A DNA stretch of 64,000 nt. Origin: Mesostigma viride (taxonomy: Eukaryota; Streptophyta; Mesostigmatophyceae; Mesostigmatales; Mesostigmataceae). Positions 12,114 to 22,635 of the stretch are shown in pieces (the first letter of the stretch is position 1; every line of letters starts with the position of its first letter). Both the position numbers and the translations under genes were made by a program. The notes under the pieces were generated by a model. That model was not told the DNA's origin and did no database searches. It saw only the letters and a list, made by a program, of their open reading frames with translations. Location: contig RPFO01000022.1 in NCBI GenBank assembly GCA_009746045.1, positions 5,228,504 through 5,292,503 of the forward strand. The letters are read 5' to 3'.

Positions 12114-12848
12114 TCAGGGCACCAAAAGGAACCATCGGGAAACCAAACCACTCGCCGGCGCACGCGAATGTCCACATCCTGCGCGTCCAAAGTCGAGCCC
12201 AATGATGATGTCCGCTGCGCCCAGCGGTGCGACCGTGGCTGTGAGCACCACAGGGATGCCTTGAATCACCGCCTTGATATAAACCCGACCAGGCGAGGGG
12301 CTCTTGCGACCAGCTGAATAGGTCACATTCACCACTGTCGCATATGGCCGGATATCGTATCCTGCGCGACGCGCCAATGCCTCGTTGATGAACGACGTAG
12401 ACGCACCCGTGTCCACCATGAACTGCACGTCCATGACGGTCTTGTCCTTAAGGTAGGGGTCTAATGCTGATCCCGGTACAACCAGACCTCCCCTAAAAAG
12501 GAGCAAGTTGCGGGTACCAGCCGGAGTTGCGCGCGTAGGCTGGTCGGAGCTCGCTGCGCTACCCGTGGCCGGCTGCGTGCTTGGGGCAGAGTCCTCGCCC
12601 AAGGATGCATCCGCACTTGTATTCGCTACAAGCAGGGTGCGACTATCTACTGTAACGACTGATTCTGCGCCCGCGCTGGTATTCGCTACCAACGGGGTGT
12701 CCTTATCTAAGCTCGCTATTTGCCCGACGTTATTGATTTGCGCTATCTTATCTACCTGTCCTACATCTACCTCTATCCGTGTAGGCAGGGACACTACGCA
12801 CGAGGAACGGAGGGCCGGGAGACCGCCTCGTTCGACCGCCCGGTCCAC
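12114..12848 (-). CDS. pro: E1 retropepsin-type aspartic protease
   Basis: A 244-residue frame opening with GTG at 12848. It overlaps the end of gag by 55 nt in the -1 frame, so it is probably read by ribosomal frameshifting and not from its own start. The catalytic loop is FMVDTGAST, and the flap-distal motif is ADIIIGLDF, matching the ILG-type strand of retropepsins. These proteases cut Gag and Gag-Pol inside particles and act as dimers. The about 110 residues before the domain are a low-complexity linker with repeated LVANTSA motifs. The frame ends soon after the domain with no reverse transcriptase, so this polyprotein is truncated. Confidence 0.85.
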   Translation of the reverse strand: MDRAVERGGLPALRSSCVVSLPTRIEVDVGQVDKIAQINNVGQIASLDKDTPLVANTSAGAESVVTVDSRTLLVANTSADASLGEDSAPSTQPATGSAASSDQPTRATPAGTRNLLLFRGGLVVPGSALDPYLKDKTVMDVQFMVDTGASTSFINEALARRAGYDIRPYATVVNVTYSAGRKSPSPGRVYIKAVIQGIPVVLTATVAPLGAADIIIGLDFGRAGCGHSRAPASGLVSRWFLLVP

Positions 12849-14974
12849 TCTTCCCCCTCTACCTCATCCTCCTCGTCGCCATGCCCATAGCCGGCGACCG
12901 CCTTGCCATCCATAACCCCCGAGGCGCCATTACCCGAGTCCTGTTGCTGTGAGAACAACTCATTCAACTCGCGGTTCACCCGCTGGAACGAAGGACCCGT
13001 AGCGCGGGGCGTCTGGTGCTGCGTGGGACGCTGCCGGGCGTCCTGCAACTTGGCTGCGCGCTCGCCCGCGTTGCGAGGCCGGTCTGGGCGCCGTGCTTGT
13101 TCCGGGCGCTTACCGAAGGCAGGCCCGGAGAAACGGGGTGACGTCTGCTCGTCGCCACGATCGCGATCCCGTGGTGGTCGCGTGCAGTCCTTCTTGAGAT
13201 GACCGACCTCGCCGCACCGGAAGCATCGCGCCTTGGACGCATCGATTGCATTGACCTGGGGCGCTTCATACTCGCCGTCCTCCTGCTCGTGGTCGATAAT
13301 GTCCTCAGAGGACCCATCTTGGTCCACCGTAGTGAAGTGGACGCGACGCGGTGCAGCACCAGCATGCCGATAGGTGACCGCTGCGCGGCGGCGTGCGAGC
13401 ACATCTGACACCTTTAGAAGGTACTGCTGGATCTCGATCACATCCCACTGCTCCCACGGTATCTCAGCAAAGCGCTTTAGCACCTCATCTAGGAGCTCCG
13501 GACTCAGCGCCTCAATGAACCGCGACCTATATTCGGTCCAGGTCAAGTCCTCAAGGCGAGCCGAGAATGCTTCAAACTCTGTCAGAAACTCGCGGAACGG
13601 TGTGGTGCCTTGGCGTAGCTTGGCAAAAGCCAGACGCTCGTGGAGCTTCCAGTCAGGGGGCACCAGCTTGCGCTCAATGCGCTCTAGTAGCTCCTCTACT
13701 GTGCGAGGGTACAAGCGCGACGCGACACTCTCACAGTTGAGTATGCCGACCACTGAGGGATCCATGCAGTTGGTGACGACGTAGGAGATAAGAACCTCGG
13801 TAGCTAGCTCCCACCCATTGTGGTTGCACCACGCCCAGTAGATCTGTACCCACATACGCGTCCATTCGTCGATCTCGCGAGGGTTCATAGTCGCGCGCAG
13901 CTTGGGCACTGGTTTAAAGTCAGGCATGGGCGGCGCCTTAAACGCGTCGGCCCGAGGTCCGCCCACTGCGCGATATGGCGGAACGTTAAAGATCGACAAC
14001 GATCGAGTCATCTGCCGATGCAGGCGCTGACCTAGCCGCGCTGCGTTGTAGCCAGACAGACGAGGGATGCGCGTAGCCAGGATCACTGGGTGCCATGCGA
14101 CTCAAGTTGAGGTTATTGCCATGCGACACGCTCGGCCGCGCAGGTCCGGCTGCTGGGACATTGCGCGCCGGATGGGACGACGCGGGCCTAGCCTCATCGT
14201 ATACCGGCGGTGGAACCCTAGCCTCGTCCTGGGTCCACAGCGATGTCGCATTGGACTGCAGGTCACTGCCAAAAGAAACCCGTCGACCGCTCGCCCAGGG
14301 ATGTTGTAATCGTTGGGCACGTTGCGCGTGATAATAGGTCGCGTTCTGACTAAGCGGACCATACATCTGCGACCCGGTCGGCTGGCTTAGCGGCTGCTGC
14401 TGCTGCTGCAACGGCGGAAGCTGCTGCGGCTGCTGCCACTGTTGCTGCGGCGGCGGCGGTGGCTGCTGCTGCTGTACTGGCTGCTGCTGCCACTGTTGCT
14501 GCTGCGGCGGCGGTGGCTGCTGCTGCTGTACTGGATGCTGCTGCCACTGCTGCGACAACGGCTGTTGCTGTTCCGAATGCTGCTGTGGGGACTGCACTGG
14601 GTGCTGCTGCGGCTGCCCGGGCGGGCGTTGCTGCGGCTGCACTGACTGGTGCTGGGCTGCACTCGTGGGATTCGATCTGGGCCGGGTCTCATCACCTGCC
14701 CGTTCCATCAGCTGGTTATACTCAGCCTGCATTCGCTGCGGCTGGTATTCCTCGCTATTATCCATCCTATCCGCTCCTCGTGGCCTTCGCGGCTCACGGG
14801 AGGTACTAGCCAGCTCACCTGGGTGACCTATAGGACTGCCTTGCTGGTAGGACGAGCCCTGTTGTGATACCTCCTGTACTTGGTACTCTGGGCTGCCCTG
14901 CCTATCCAAGTCTACACCGCCCTCCTCGGAATGACTCCTAGCGTGCCGCGTATCTTCTTTTTACCCCGCGGCAT
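12794..14974 (-). pseudogene. gag: E1 Gag polyprotein, frame-broken
   Basis: Probable start ATG at 14974 (MPRGKKKI, like the E2 gag start), but that frame stops after about 20 codons. The body continues in another frame (14909-13986) and again in a third (14086-12794), so at least two indels are present, near 14930 and 14040. Order: basic N-terminus, long Gln/Pro-rich region (14390-14650), capsid-like helical region with REIDEWTRMW and TVEELLERI, then the CCHC knuckle CFRCGEVGHLKKDC. Homology to the intact E2 gag is clear along the capsid. This copy probably cannot make full-length Gag, although the capsid-nucleocapsid part (430 residues) is open. Confidence 0.85.
14387..14650. repeat. CAG/CTG-rich glutamine repeat in E1 gag
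   Basis: Imperfect trinucleotide repeats encode Gln/Pro-rich protein on the minus strand. Two related 60-bp blocks lie at about 14450-14570. Confidence 0.8.
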
Positions 14975-15132
14975 GTTTACCAGTACCACATCCACAAGAG
15001 AAGGAAGGAAGGAGAGAGGAAGAAGGAGGAAAATGCCATGCACATGCCCACAAGCAATCAACCAAGCGACTGCCCTACGTTATCTGCTAATGTAGCTATT
15101 ATATAGTAAGCTATAATTAGTACTCTACTCCT

Positions 15133-15555
15133 CTAGAAACTAGGTGGCTGCCTAGGTGGGGTGCTGACAGTGAGTTGGCTGAACGTGACTGTGACAGCCT
15201 GTGTGTCCCCCGTCCTGCTCTCTACTGTTGCACTATTGGGTGCACAACTACGGCCCCTAGGCATTGGGCGAGTCCTAATCTCCTGAGGTGGTGCCTCTAC
15301 GTGCAAGCCTACTGGACGTGTCATGTATTCCTGGATAAACCTATCTGCTTCCCATGCTGTCTTGAATCCCTTAAAGATAGCCCTATGCCTATCCACTATA
15401 TAGTTCTTGCAGTCTACCCAGCTATAGAAAATACCTACTTTCCCTGTGCCTCCATCATGTGCCACAGCATAGTAAAGTTGCCTAGATACATCACTATCCC
15501 AACCCCCAAGTCCATTATTATATCTATTATTATTTCTATTATTACTATTAGCCAT
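15133..15555 (-). CDS. Small ORF with RNase H1 N-terminal / viroplasmin-type hybrid-binding domain
   Basis: A 140-residue ORF from ATG at 15555, upstream of gag in the E1 leader. After an Asn-rich start, residues about 26-76 match the caulimovirus viroplasmin / RNase H1 N-terminal domain: YYAVAHDGGTGKVGIFYSW, then WVDCKN, then AIFKGFKTAWEADRFI. In RNase H1 this small fold binds RNA-DNA hybrid or double-stranded RNA. No RNase H catalytic domain follows; the C-terminal half is Pro/Thr-rich. In a retroelement it could bind the RNA-DNA intermediate or help package RNA, but that is inference. The frame is uninterrupted while neighbouring gag is broken. E2 lacks it. Confidence 0.75.
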   Translation of the reverse strand: MANSNNRNNNRYNNGLGGWDSDVSRQLYYAVAHDGGTGKVGIFYSWVDCKNYIVDRHRAIFKGFKTAWEADRFIQEYMTRPVGLHVEAPPQEIRTRPMPRGRSCAPNSATVESRTGDTQAVTVTFSQLTVSTPPRQPPSF

Positions 15556-16267
15556 CACACACGTTGTCTATTGCCAGCAGACAGAGATAGAAAAGAGAAA
15601 GGAACCTTTTTACCTCTAGTGTGTGACCTGTCACAGGGGTGGGATGCCAACTGGCTCTAATCTAATCACTATCACAGAAATCAGGAGCTTCGCGCCCCTA
15701 ATTCCATACAAGAGGGTAGCCTCCGTGATAACTGCCCGCCTTTTCGCAAGGACGAAGCCACGGAAACCACCCTACCAGCGCCCACAGCTTTCGCAGCCAG
15801 GACGCTAGTCACAATACGTCACAGAAACGACAAATTCACAAACAAAACAACAAGGATGGGCGCACATCCTACGCGTTGCAGGTAAGAGAGTCGGAGCAAA
15901 GCGGTTGGCTGCAAGCTACTACCACATACTGCATGACAAAACGTACCTTGGCGTTGCGCAGCCGACTTTCCTCCCTAGCTTGTGGCGCCGATTCCTTGTA
16001 GTGGTGCAGAGCCGAGCTCCCCGTCGGTGCCCAGTCGACAGGTGATGCTTCTAAGCCCTACACTATGACCGCCCTTTCAGCTAGACGATGCCGCCTTTCA
16101 CCACAGCCAGCTGCCCAGGCTGGCGGGTCGAACTCGGCTTTCTATCTCACTAAATATTGGGCCGGTCCTGCGCAGGCCCTGCGCTATTAAGAATGCACCT
16201 AGCGGCTTAAACACAAGGGCTCTTCGCGAGCACCTGTGGAAAACCTCTAGAACTACCTCCGATCCAG
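15556..16267 (-). other. E1 5' leader and candidate primer-binding site
   Basis: Read on the minus strand, the bases next to the LTR are CTGGATCGGAGGTAG. The TGG start suits pairing with a tRNA 3' CCA end, and the TCGGAGG core recurs next to the E2, E3 and E6 LTRs. The rest of the leader shows no supported ORF. Confidence 0.5.
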
Positions 16268-16934
16268 TGTTACGTCCTGTGCCGGACGGTGCGAAAGATC
16301 TAATCTAGTATAAGGTGCAGTTTAATAAGCCGGCATAGCCGCGCATCCGCGTACCGCGATAGCAAGCAAAGATCGCAGTAAATTGACTAACTGAGCAGCG
16401 GTTTGTCCTCAGCTAGGCCTTATAGCTTGATTAATTAATCTAGCTATATAACACGGCATGTCATGAGGCAAATGGCATCCGGAATAGTGCCCCCTGGTCT
16501 GAGAGAGTCGTCAACACTCGTTTCATTAATCATCAAACCAAAGAGAGAGAGTCCATCGTCCACAGACCAATTTCACCTAGCTGCGCTACCAAGCTGGCAA
16601 GTTGGTGTGCAGGCGCGCCGACATGTGCGCCGATCTTCCAGATACTGCCGTCAAGCCCCAATAGGTTCTGTATGACGTCTAGGGCCGGCCCGGCCCCTAG
16701 AAGATCTCGTACTTCTGGCTAGGCCCAAAATAACTGGTCCGGAACACACAAAGTACCAAATAAACACACCAAGTCCCGAACTTAGGACAAATTCCCAAAT
16801 AAGTCCCGAATTGAGTCCTATAGTCCGGCGGACTATGAAAGCGAGCTATCGAAAGTCCCAAACGAATAACAAATGACTTTCGACTTATTTATTGAAGGCA
16901 TTGTTACGCCCATACAAAGGTCTGGGCCGTAACA
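16268..16934 (-). repeat. E1 5' LTR (in element sense)
   Basis: 667 bp direct repeat of 1291-1957 with about two substitutions. It is followed by the target duplication GCAAC at 16935-16939. Confidence 0.95.
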
Positions 16935-17129
16935 GCAACCATCATTGCAGCCGGGTACACATAAGCATCAGATGATAGAGGCACTGAGAAGAAAACCCCA
17001 CCCTGGCAGGCTGAATAAGGCACCACACCGTGGAGCCAAACTTGGGCTACCTCGTGCACAGATCCATATCACATCTGACAGTGTAACACCCAGGTCAAAC
17101 ATCAGTAAGGTTTTTCAGTCCCTGAAACA

Positions 17130-17390
17130 TGTCCTCAGACCAGCCAACTCCCATATCACCCTGGGAGAAACCAAATCCATGGTTTTGCAGCAAAACAGTC
17201 GTGGACAGAGTAAATCATCCCAAGACCAACCAACTCCATAATGAGGAGACAACCAAACCCTATGGTTTCACAGCATCACATCTGGGATCAATCATAACTT
17301 CCAGGCCAGCCAACTCCAAACTAGGAGGAAACCAAATCCTATGGTTTTACAGCAACACACCTGGGAACCATCACAACTTCCATATGCTGA
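17130..17390. repeat. Diverged tandem repeat, about 80-87 bp unit
   Basis: Three imperfect units share CCAACTCC, GGAGAAACCAAATC and ATGGTTTT blocks, with unit starts near 17144, 17231 and 17311. Confidence 0.7.
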
Positions 17391-17924
17391 TTGTCATACA
17401 GCAATCAATCTGAACATGCACAGGCCAGGGACAGGGTCAACTGGAATCACACATCCATCATCAGCAACTCACGTATGCAGATGCTGATCTGTATTTACCC
17501 TCCACAGTCGGCCTTCAGCATTCAGCAGGTTTCAGATTGCTCTTGAAGCAATGATCCTCTGCAGGCTCCATAGTCCCGGACCTTGTAGACTGGAAATTTT
17601 CTTCAGGAAGCTTGTGCCAACCCTTCAAACATAATCTGGTTTCTTCTCCATCTGGTAGCCAACTTTAAACATGCTGCACTGTTCCAACATTTTCTTTCTT
17701 TTTGAGGACATAATAATTCCCCAAAGCAGCATGGTTGCTACAAGAAACCATATATGTAAGCAACTGCCAAAACGGGAGACCAATATAAATCTGGCACTCA
17801 GCCATGTATGTATCCCCTGGCAACACTCAGGTAGTGACCTCCTGCCACTCTGACAGCCTGAACTCAACAGGAAAATCTGGATCCACTTGACAATATTATT
17901 AGCCCCCTCAGGACACTGGTCTGC

Positions 17925-18000
17925 ATCTCTGGAAACTGGAATCTCTGGAACTCTGGAACTCTTGAATTCTGGAAATCTGGATTTCTGGATTTCTGGTTCA
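17925..18000. repeat. CTGGAA-type simple repeat
   Basis: Degenerate repeats of TCTGGAA/TCTGGAT, about ten units. Confidence 0.7.
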
Positions 18001-20419
18001 TCACCTTCAAGCTCGACAGGTATCAGGCAGCTGAAGCTGACAGCATCTCAGGTTCACTTGCAGACACAGAACTCTGGACCCAGCAACACTCCAACGTACC
18101 ACATTGGAGAATCCAGGATGAGGAACCCCCTTGCAACAGACCCTGCAGGTCTTGTACATAGTATGGGGGAACACTATTATGGATAAACTGTAAATACAGG
18201 AGTGATATTGCAAAATATACCATGAACACTGCTTGGATGAGGAGCAATGCTGCCAATGGTTATATTTTCTGGCAACCTGCCTGTGCATATCGGGTATATC
18301 ATCAGTTTTCCATTAACACTGGAAAGTTAGGTTTTATTAACCAACTGTTAATTTTCCCCTAAGGCATGTTGAGGCCCTTTCCACGTGTGTCCCAACACAA
18401 AGCTAGACACCCAGTGACAGCTTGACGTCTCCATCAGCAGCGCCCCTGTATGCTGACCAAGATCCCATGTCAGAGACCTGAGCATTGGTATCCACTTTAA
18501 TGTTAGCAGCCTCAGGACGTAGCACCTGGGTGAGCATGCTAGCCATCTTGGCACCGTCTTGTGCTTTGCCTAGCCAAGACCACAACATTAAAATCTCTCT
18601 GGGAATCCTCCCAACGCAGTTATAGGCGCACACCCGATCAGGCCTGGTGTTTGGCCGATCAATCCAGGGGTGAAGCGCCTGCCTGTCTGCTTGCCCAACC
18701 ACCGTATATGAAGGTACCCCAGGGGCCTGGCCAGGGTCACCCTGGAGCCTCGATACAGCTGTAGCAACTGATCCTCTGCATATTTACACCTGCAGCTGCC
18801 TCAAAGCTCAGGTACCCAGGTATATAACTGACTCCCATAAGCTTACCTGTCCTTGAATGGCTTATCACAGAACAGGGCATATTATTGCTAAGGTGATGTT
18901 TCCAAAACCACTCAAAGCATTTATGGCCAACTGGTTTCCACCTGGCTCACCACGCCAAGCCCAGCTGCCTAAACCTTGAAAATCAGATGCAAATGCTTGA
19001 CTTCAGATTGTTGGCACAAATCAAACCGAACACTTGTTAGACCCTTCCCACACTTCAATCCAGAAGAGGTACTTCCTGGGTCTCGATCACTAATTACACA
19101 CCAGCACATGGTGGTAACGGCCAACCGCGAGGCCCTTATCCACACCCTTATACAACTGTAATAAGGGTGCCCTTTCCTGTCATGCACTAGACCAGGGGCA
19201 TTCTGCACAATGCTGTGAGTTGCCCACCCTCACACATCAATACAGAGATCACATGGGAGCTCAACCTGACCCTGTGCAAACAGGCCAGTCACCAACAACC
19301 GTCAAATTATTGCAGTAATTTTGGAAACACATTCAGCATCTGATCCCCCAGTGTGTTCATATGCTTCAAAGAATAGCAACACCATGCTAGACCGAGCCTG
19401 GGGCTGTCCCTCACATATCCCTGAACAGGAATGATGTACTAAACACCCGCTCGGGGACACACTCAACATACAAGCGGTGGAGAAAACGGCATGTTACTTG
19501 GCCCTCAAGCCCCTTCACACGCAGAACAGCACAACTGTGCTTCGGCTACTGCATACATGACCCAGAAACAGCACGTCTTCAGCGAGACCTCCGGCTATGG
19601 GAACCCTTCAGCTCTCGCCTTATACGTTATCTGGCTATCCCCGACCAACAAAACCATCCCTGCCTGCAAGTCGCTGACTCAGGAAATGCTGACCTTGTAG
19701 GAGCTGCCTGCCAGTCACGTACACGCGCGCCAACTAATGATGGACGCACCATCCATTAATTCCTTGCAAACTCCACGAGTTCTGCAATCACGGCCTCAAT
19801 GCCATGATTCTCATGCATAGCGCCATACCACACATATAGCAGTGGAATGCTGAGAGCAAATATGCAATTAACTGCAACCTGCAGCCAGCATTTGCCATCG
19901 CTCTACATACTCTAGATCTGCCGCCTGCGACATACCCAGTCGCTCGCGACATACCCAGTCGCCTGCGGCACACCCATGTTAGGGATATTATATCCACCTG
20001 GCCACAATATATCCCAGCCTGATTTATTTCTTGTTGGATTTATTCCATATGGACTGGGAATTCAATAGCTATGATAAGCTAGATGAATCGGGCTCAATGA
20101 GCTGATCAATATTCATGTGCCATAGTCCTATACTTGGACATGGATGACTTGTACCCTGAGTCAGCCTAGTAGCATCACGTATTTGATTGACAAGTGGTGC
20201 TATGGCCTAGTGGACAAGTGTTTGGTCCATGAGCTGACAAATGTTGGAAGCTCATGATGACACATGTTATGACTTACATGATGACAAGTGGGTAGACTCA
20301 TGGCATGACACTTGTCACTCCAAGGAGAAGAGATGTGTCACTTTATTAATCATGTTATGTGGCACATTATTATGTAGACACTTGGCATCTAGCTATTATG
20401 CCAGCTCATTGGATCATGT

Positions 20420-20515
20420 CTAGAATGTTCTAGGAATGTTCTAAGAATATGCCGGGAATATTCCTGGAATATACTGAGAATATGCTGGGAATATGCTAGG
20501 AATATGCTAGGATGT
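20420..20515 (+). promoter_or_regulatory. Repeated GAA/TTC-type motifs upstream of the E3 TATA box
   Basis: About eight short units (GAATGTTCTAG, then GAATATGCTGG and variants) sit 60-150 bp upstream of TATAAAA and are conserved in the 3' LTR at about 35470-35562. Alternating GAA and TTC resembles heat-shock elements, but spacing is imperfect, so regulation by heat-shock factor is only a suggestion. Confidence 0.4.
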
Positions 20516-20572
20516 TTCTACAAGCTTCTGTGATGATGTCATTGCTGATGTCATCCTTCCTAGCCTAAAAGG

Positions 20573-20579
20573 TATAAAA
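20573..20579 (+). promoter_or_regulatory. TATA box of E3 LTR promoter
   Basis: TATAAAA within GGTATAAAAGG. It is repeated at 35620-35626 in the other LTR. Transcription would start about 30 bp downstream, before the 11-bp repeats. Confidence 0.7.
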
Positions 20580-20636
20580 GGAAACTGCACCCTAAGGGCA
20601 GGTACCTCCATTCAACCTCTCTTCCACCTCTCTTGA

Positions 20637-20735
20637 ACCTCCATTGAACCTCCATTGAACCTCCATTGAACCTCCATTGAACCTCCATTGAACCTCCATT
20701 GAACCTCCATTGAACCTCCATTGAACCTCTTTTCC
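20637..20735 (+). repeat. 11-bp tandem repeat AACCTCCATTG in E3 LTR
   Basis: Eight exact CCATTG-bearing units here against eight plus one variant in the 3' LTR (35685-35785). It lies between the TATA box and AATAAA, so it is transcribed. Confidence 0.95.
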
Positions 20736-20887
20736 TAACCTCTAAATGTATTAAATAAAACTCTTTTTCTGGTCTCTCTTTCATTGTCTTCAAGCTCAGT
20801 CTTTCATCACCTGCAAGGTGAAAGGGTAGCAAGGCCAAGCACAAGGCATTGTGTAAAACCCATTAGTTTCCTCTCCCTTTTCCAACA

Positions 20888-20903
20888 TGGTATCGGAGGA
20901 TTG
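20888..20903 (+). other. E3 primer-binding site
   Basis: TGGTATCGGAGG directly follows the LTR end CCAACA. It resembles the initiator-Met tRNA primer site used by many copia elements (TGGTATCAGAGC), differing near the middle. Confidence 0.7.
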
Positions 20904-20906
20904 TTC

Positions 20907-21750
20907 ATGAGCTCCAAGAAGACCACCAAGAAACCCAGCCCAGTTACAAGCTCCATGGCAAGCGAGGTGGACTACACTCCTATGCTGAATGTGTGCTCCC
21001 AGATGGTGCTGAAATTTGACGGCACAAGTATACGTGGCTGGGAGGAGACCAAGACATCCCTTGAGGGCTTCTGTCACTTCTACGGGGTTAAGGATGTTCT
21101 GCTTGGCACCAAGGAGGACCCCAAGGCTGACATGGCTGTCGGCCTTGTTATCTCAGCTGCACTTGTTGGAGAAGCGAGGCGCATCCTATCGCTCGTGCCA
21201 GACCAATCTGGCAGCAAGCTCTACAAGACGCTGAGGGAGGTCTACGAGCAGCAAAAGCTCACCAAGAGCCACCGGATGGACCTCAGGGTCCAGCTGCACA
21301 GGCTGCAAATGAAGCCAGGGGAGACCATGGGGCAGTATATCCTAAGGGCACTGCTGCTGCTGGCGGAGTACCGTGCTGTGGGGGGAGTCATGAGTGACCA
21401 AGACTTCGCAGCCATTCTCAAGAGCGGCCTGCCAGACAAATATCGCCCTGCGCTGATATCGGTGCATTTCAAGGAGGATCGAGGACAACTTGGAGGAGGT
21501 CAAGGCTGCGCTGCTGGAGGCGGAGGACATGCTGATGGGAGGGCGTTCTGCTGAAGCAAAGAAGGAGAGCTCATCGGACGGCCAGGCTTTCCACACTACT
21601 ACCAAGAAAAGCGGAGGAAAGCGGTGCTATCACTGCAAGAAGCTCGGGCACGTGGAGGCCCAGTGCTGGGAGAAGCATCCAGAGCTGAAGCAAGAACGCA
21701 AGAACCAGGCGACGCGACGGAACCACGCGACGTCCGAGGCGAGAGAGGAG
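20907..21750 (+). pseudogene. gag: E3 Gag, frameshifted and cut by E4
   Basis: Starts at ATG 20907 (MSSKKTT), 19 nt past the LTR end. Residues 1-190 form a copia-type capsid region with KFDGTSIRGWE and LHRLQMKPGETMGQYI. Near 21480 the frame shifts by one base; the continuing frame (21490 onward) holds helical sequence and the knuckle CYHCKKLGHVEAQC (C-x2-C-x4-H-x4-C). E4 interrupts it at 21750. With E4 and one AGGAG removed, the frame continues at 32612 into the protease without a stop, so gag and protease were one ORF. The frameshift upstream is a separate lesion. Confidence 0.85.
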
Positions 21751-22223
21751 AGTTAGAGTGCGGTGGGATATATTGCTTGAGAACACTGAAGGCTGTGAGC
21801 AATGAATTGCTTGGTTCATTAGAAAATAGGTTTACCCTTTATCAACGTTCCTCTCACCGGCTGCGCCGCCAGTGACCGTTGGGTGCAGACCGTTGGCCCG
21901 AGGCCGCACGATGACAGGTAGCTGTCTAGTCACTGCATCGTGCGATCACAGATCAATGCACGCTGCAGTACGGTCCCTATCTAGGATACTCTAGTACCGT
22001 CCAATGACAGGACACTACGTATACTGGGTACTGACATCTGTCACGTACCTCAGTACCCAAAGTACCTATCTAGGGAAACGTATGCGACTCGACTAGCATT
22101 CCTATCTGCATAGCCCACGTGGTATTTATATTCACATACCAACGTAGGTTTACAAGGCTTATTCATACGTTGTATTCACAATGCCTTTGAGACTTAGTCT
22201 ACAGCAAAGCATGGAGACTAACT
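21751..22223 (-). repeat. E4 3' terminal repeat (in element sense)
   Basis: 473 bp, apparently identical to 32134-32606. The adjoining internal bases, read on the minus strand, are A-rich but interrupted by pyrimidines and end AATACTGG, so no usual purine tract is present. Confidence 0.95.
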
Positions 22224-22635
22224 CCAGTATTGTTTTATTATTTATTTCTTAATGCAGGTCTGCACCCCCAACATTATTGTTATTGTTTTGAAGTTGATTA
22301 GGGGTACAACAGAGACATGGCTGGTTGAGCCAGGTTGGGTACAGCTGGCTGTTCTGGCCAGGTGTTATGTTGCACATTAAATAAGGTGTACACAGCTGGC
22401 TGGTTTGGCCAGTTACTGAAGCACACATTAAGTAAATGGATACAAAGCTTGTGTCCTCAAGCTGCAAATGGATACAAATCTGACCTAGCCAGCACTCACA
22501 CCCCACAACGAATGTGTTGAATTTTATGGCGCCCAGCAGCTATCGCTGTGGTAAGGGGGTGTGGTGGTTGTGTACTGTGCTATCAAAGAGACAACCAGCG
22601 CAGGCCAGAAATCGGTGCTATGGCCAGTCATTTAT
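22224..22635 (-). other. E4 3' untranslated region
   Basis: No ORF is supported. At about 22588-22615 it carries a 28-nt sequence beginning GAGACAACCAGCGC that also occurs in the repeat array at 59.1-60.1 kb. A diverged CAGCTGGCTG/TTTGGCCAG motif repeats around 22340-22410. Confidence 0.6.

Larger units (their letters stand above)
1291..16934 (-). mobile_element. E1: large gypsy-like LTR retrotransposon, non-autonomous, 15.6 kb
   Basis: Two 667 bp LTRs (1291-1957 and 16268-16934) start TGTTACG and end CGTAACA. GCAAC is duplicated at 1286-1290 and 16935-16939, which proves insertion. Coding sense is minus: leader ORF (15555-15133), gag (14974-12794), protease (12848-12114), an unknown ORF (3905-2906), then a purine tract against the LTR at 1957. 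No reverse transcriptase, RNase H or integrase is found, so movement would need enzymes from a relative. The LTR copies differ at only about two positions by eye, so insertion was recent. About 6.2 kb of the length is the nested element E2. Assignment to Ty3/gypsy rests on the gag/protease style and is less certain than the structure. Confidence 0.95.
16940..19976. other. Flank between E1 and E3, no confident gene
   Basis: About 3 kb with base composition unlike the GC-richer elements. I see no domain in any frame; the longest minus-strand frames near 18350-18700 are under 100 residues and match nothing I know. It holds a diverged tandem repeat (17130-17390), a CTGGAA-rich patch (17925-18000) and, at its right end, a doubled CATACCCAGTCGC motif. 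It may be an old degraded element. Confidence 0.5.
19977..20887 (+). repeat. E3 5' LTR
   Basis: 911 bp. It contains a run of GAATATGCTGG-like repeats (20420-20515), a TATA box (20573-20579), an 11-bp tandem repeat (20637-20725) and AATAAA at 20754-20759. In order these suggest U3 enhancer, promoter, transcribed R/leader and poly(A) signal. It matches the 3' LTR closely, apart from small indels and repeat number. Confidence 0.9.

Noticed and set aside
14442-14809. Plus-strand Ala- and Leu-rich frames at 14.4-14.8 kb
   Set aside because: Antisense of the glutamine-rich repeat in E1 gag.
20637-20735. Regular 11-bp repeats considered as a CRISPR-like array
   Set aside because: There are no spacers; units are directly adjacent, lie in an LTR and the context is eukaryotic.
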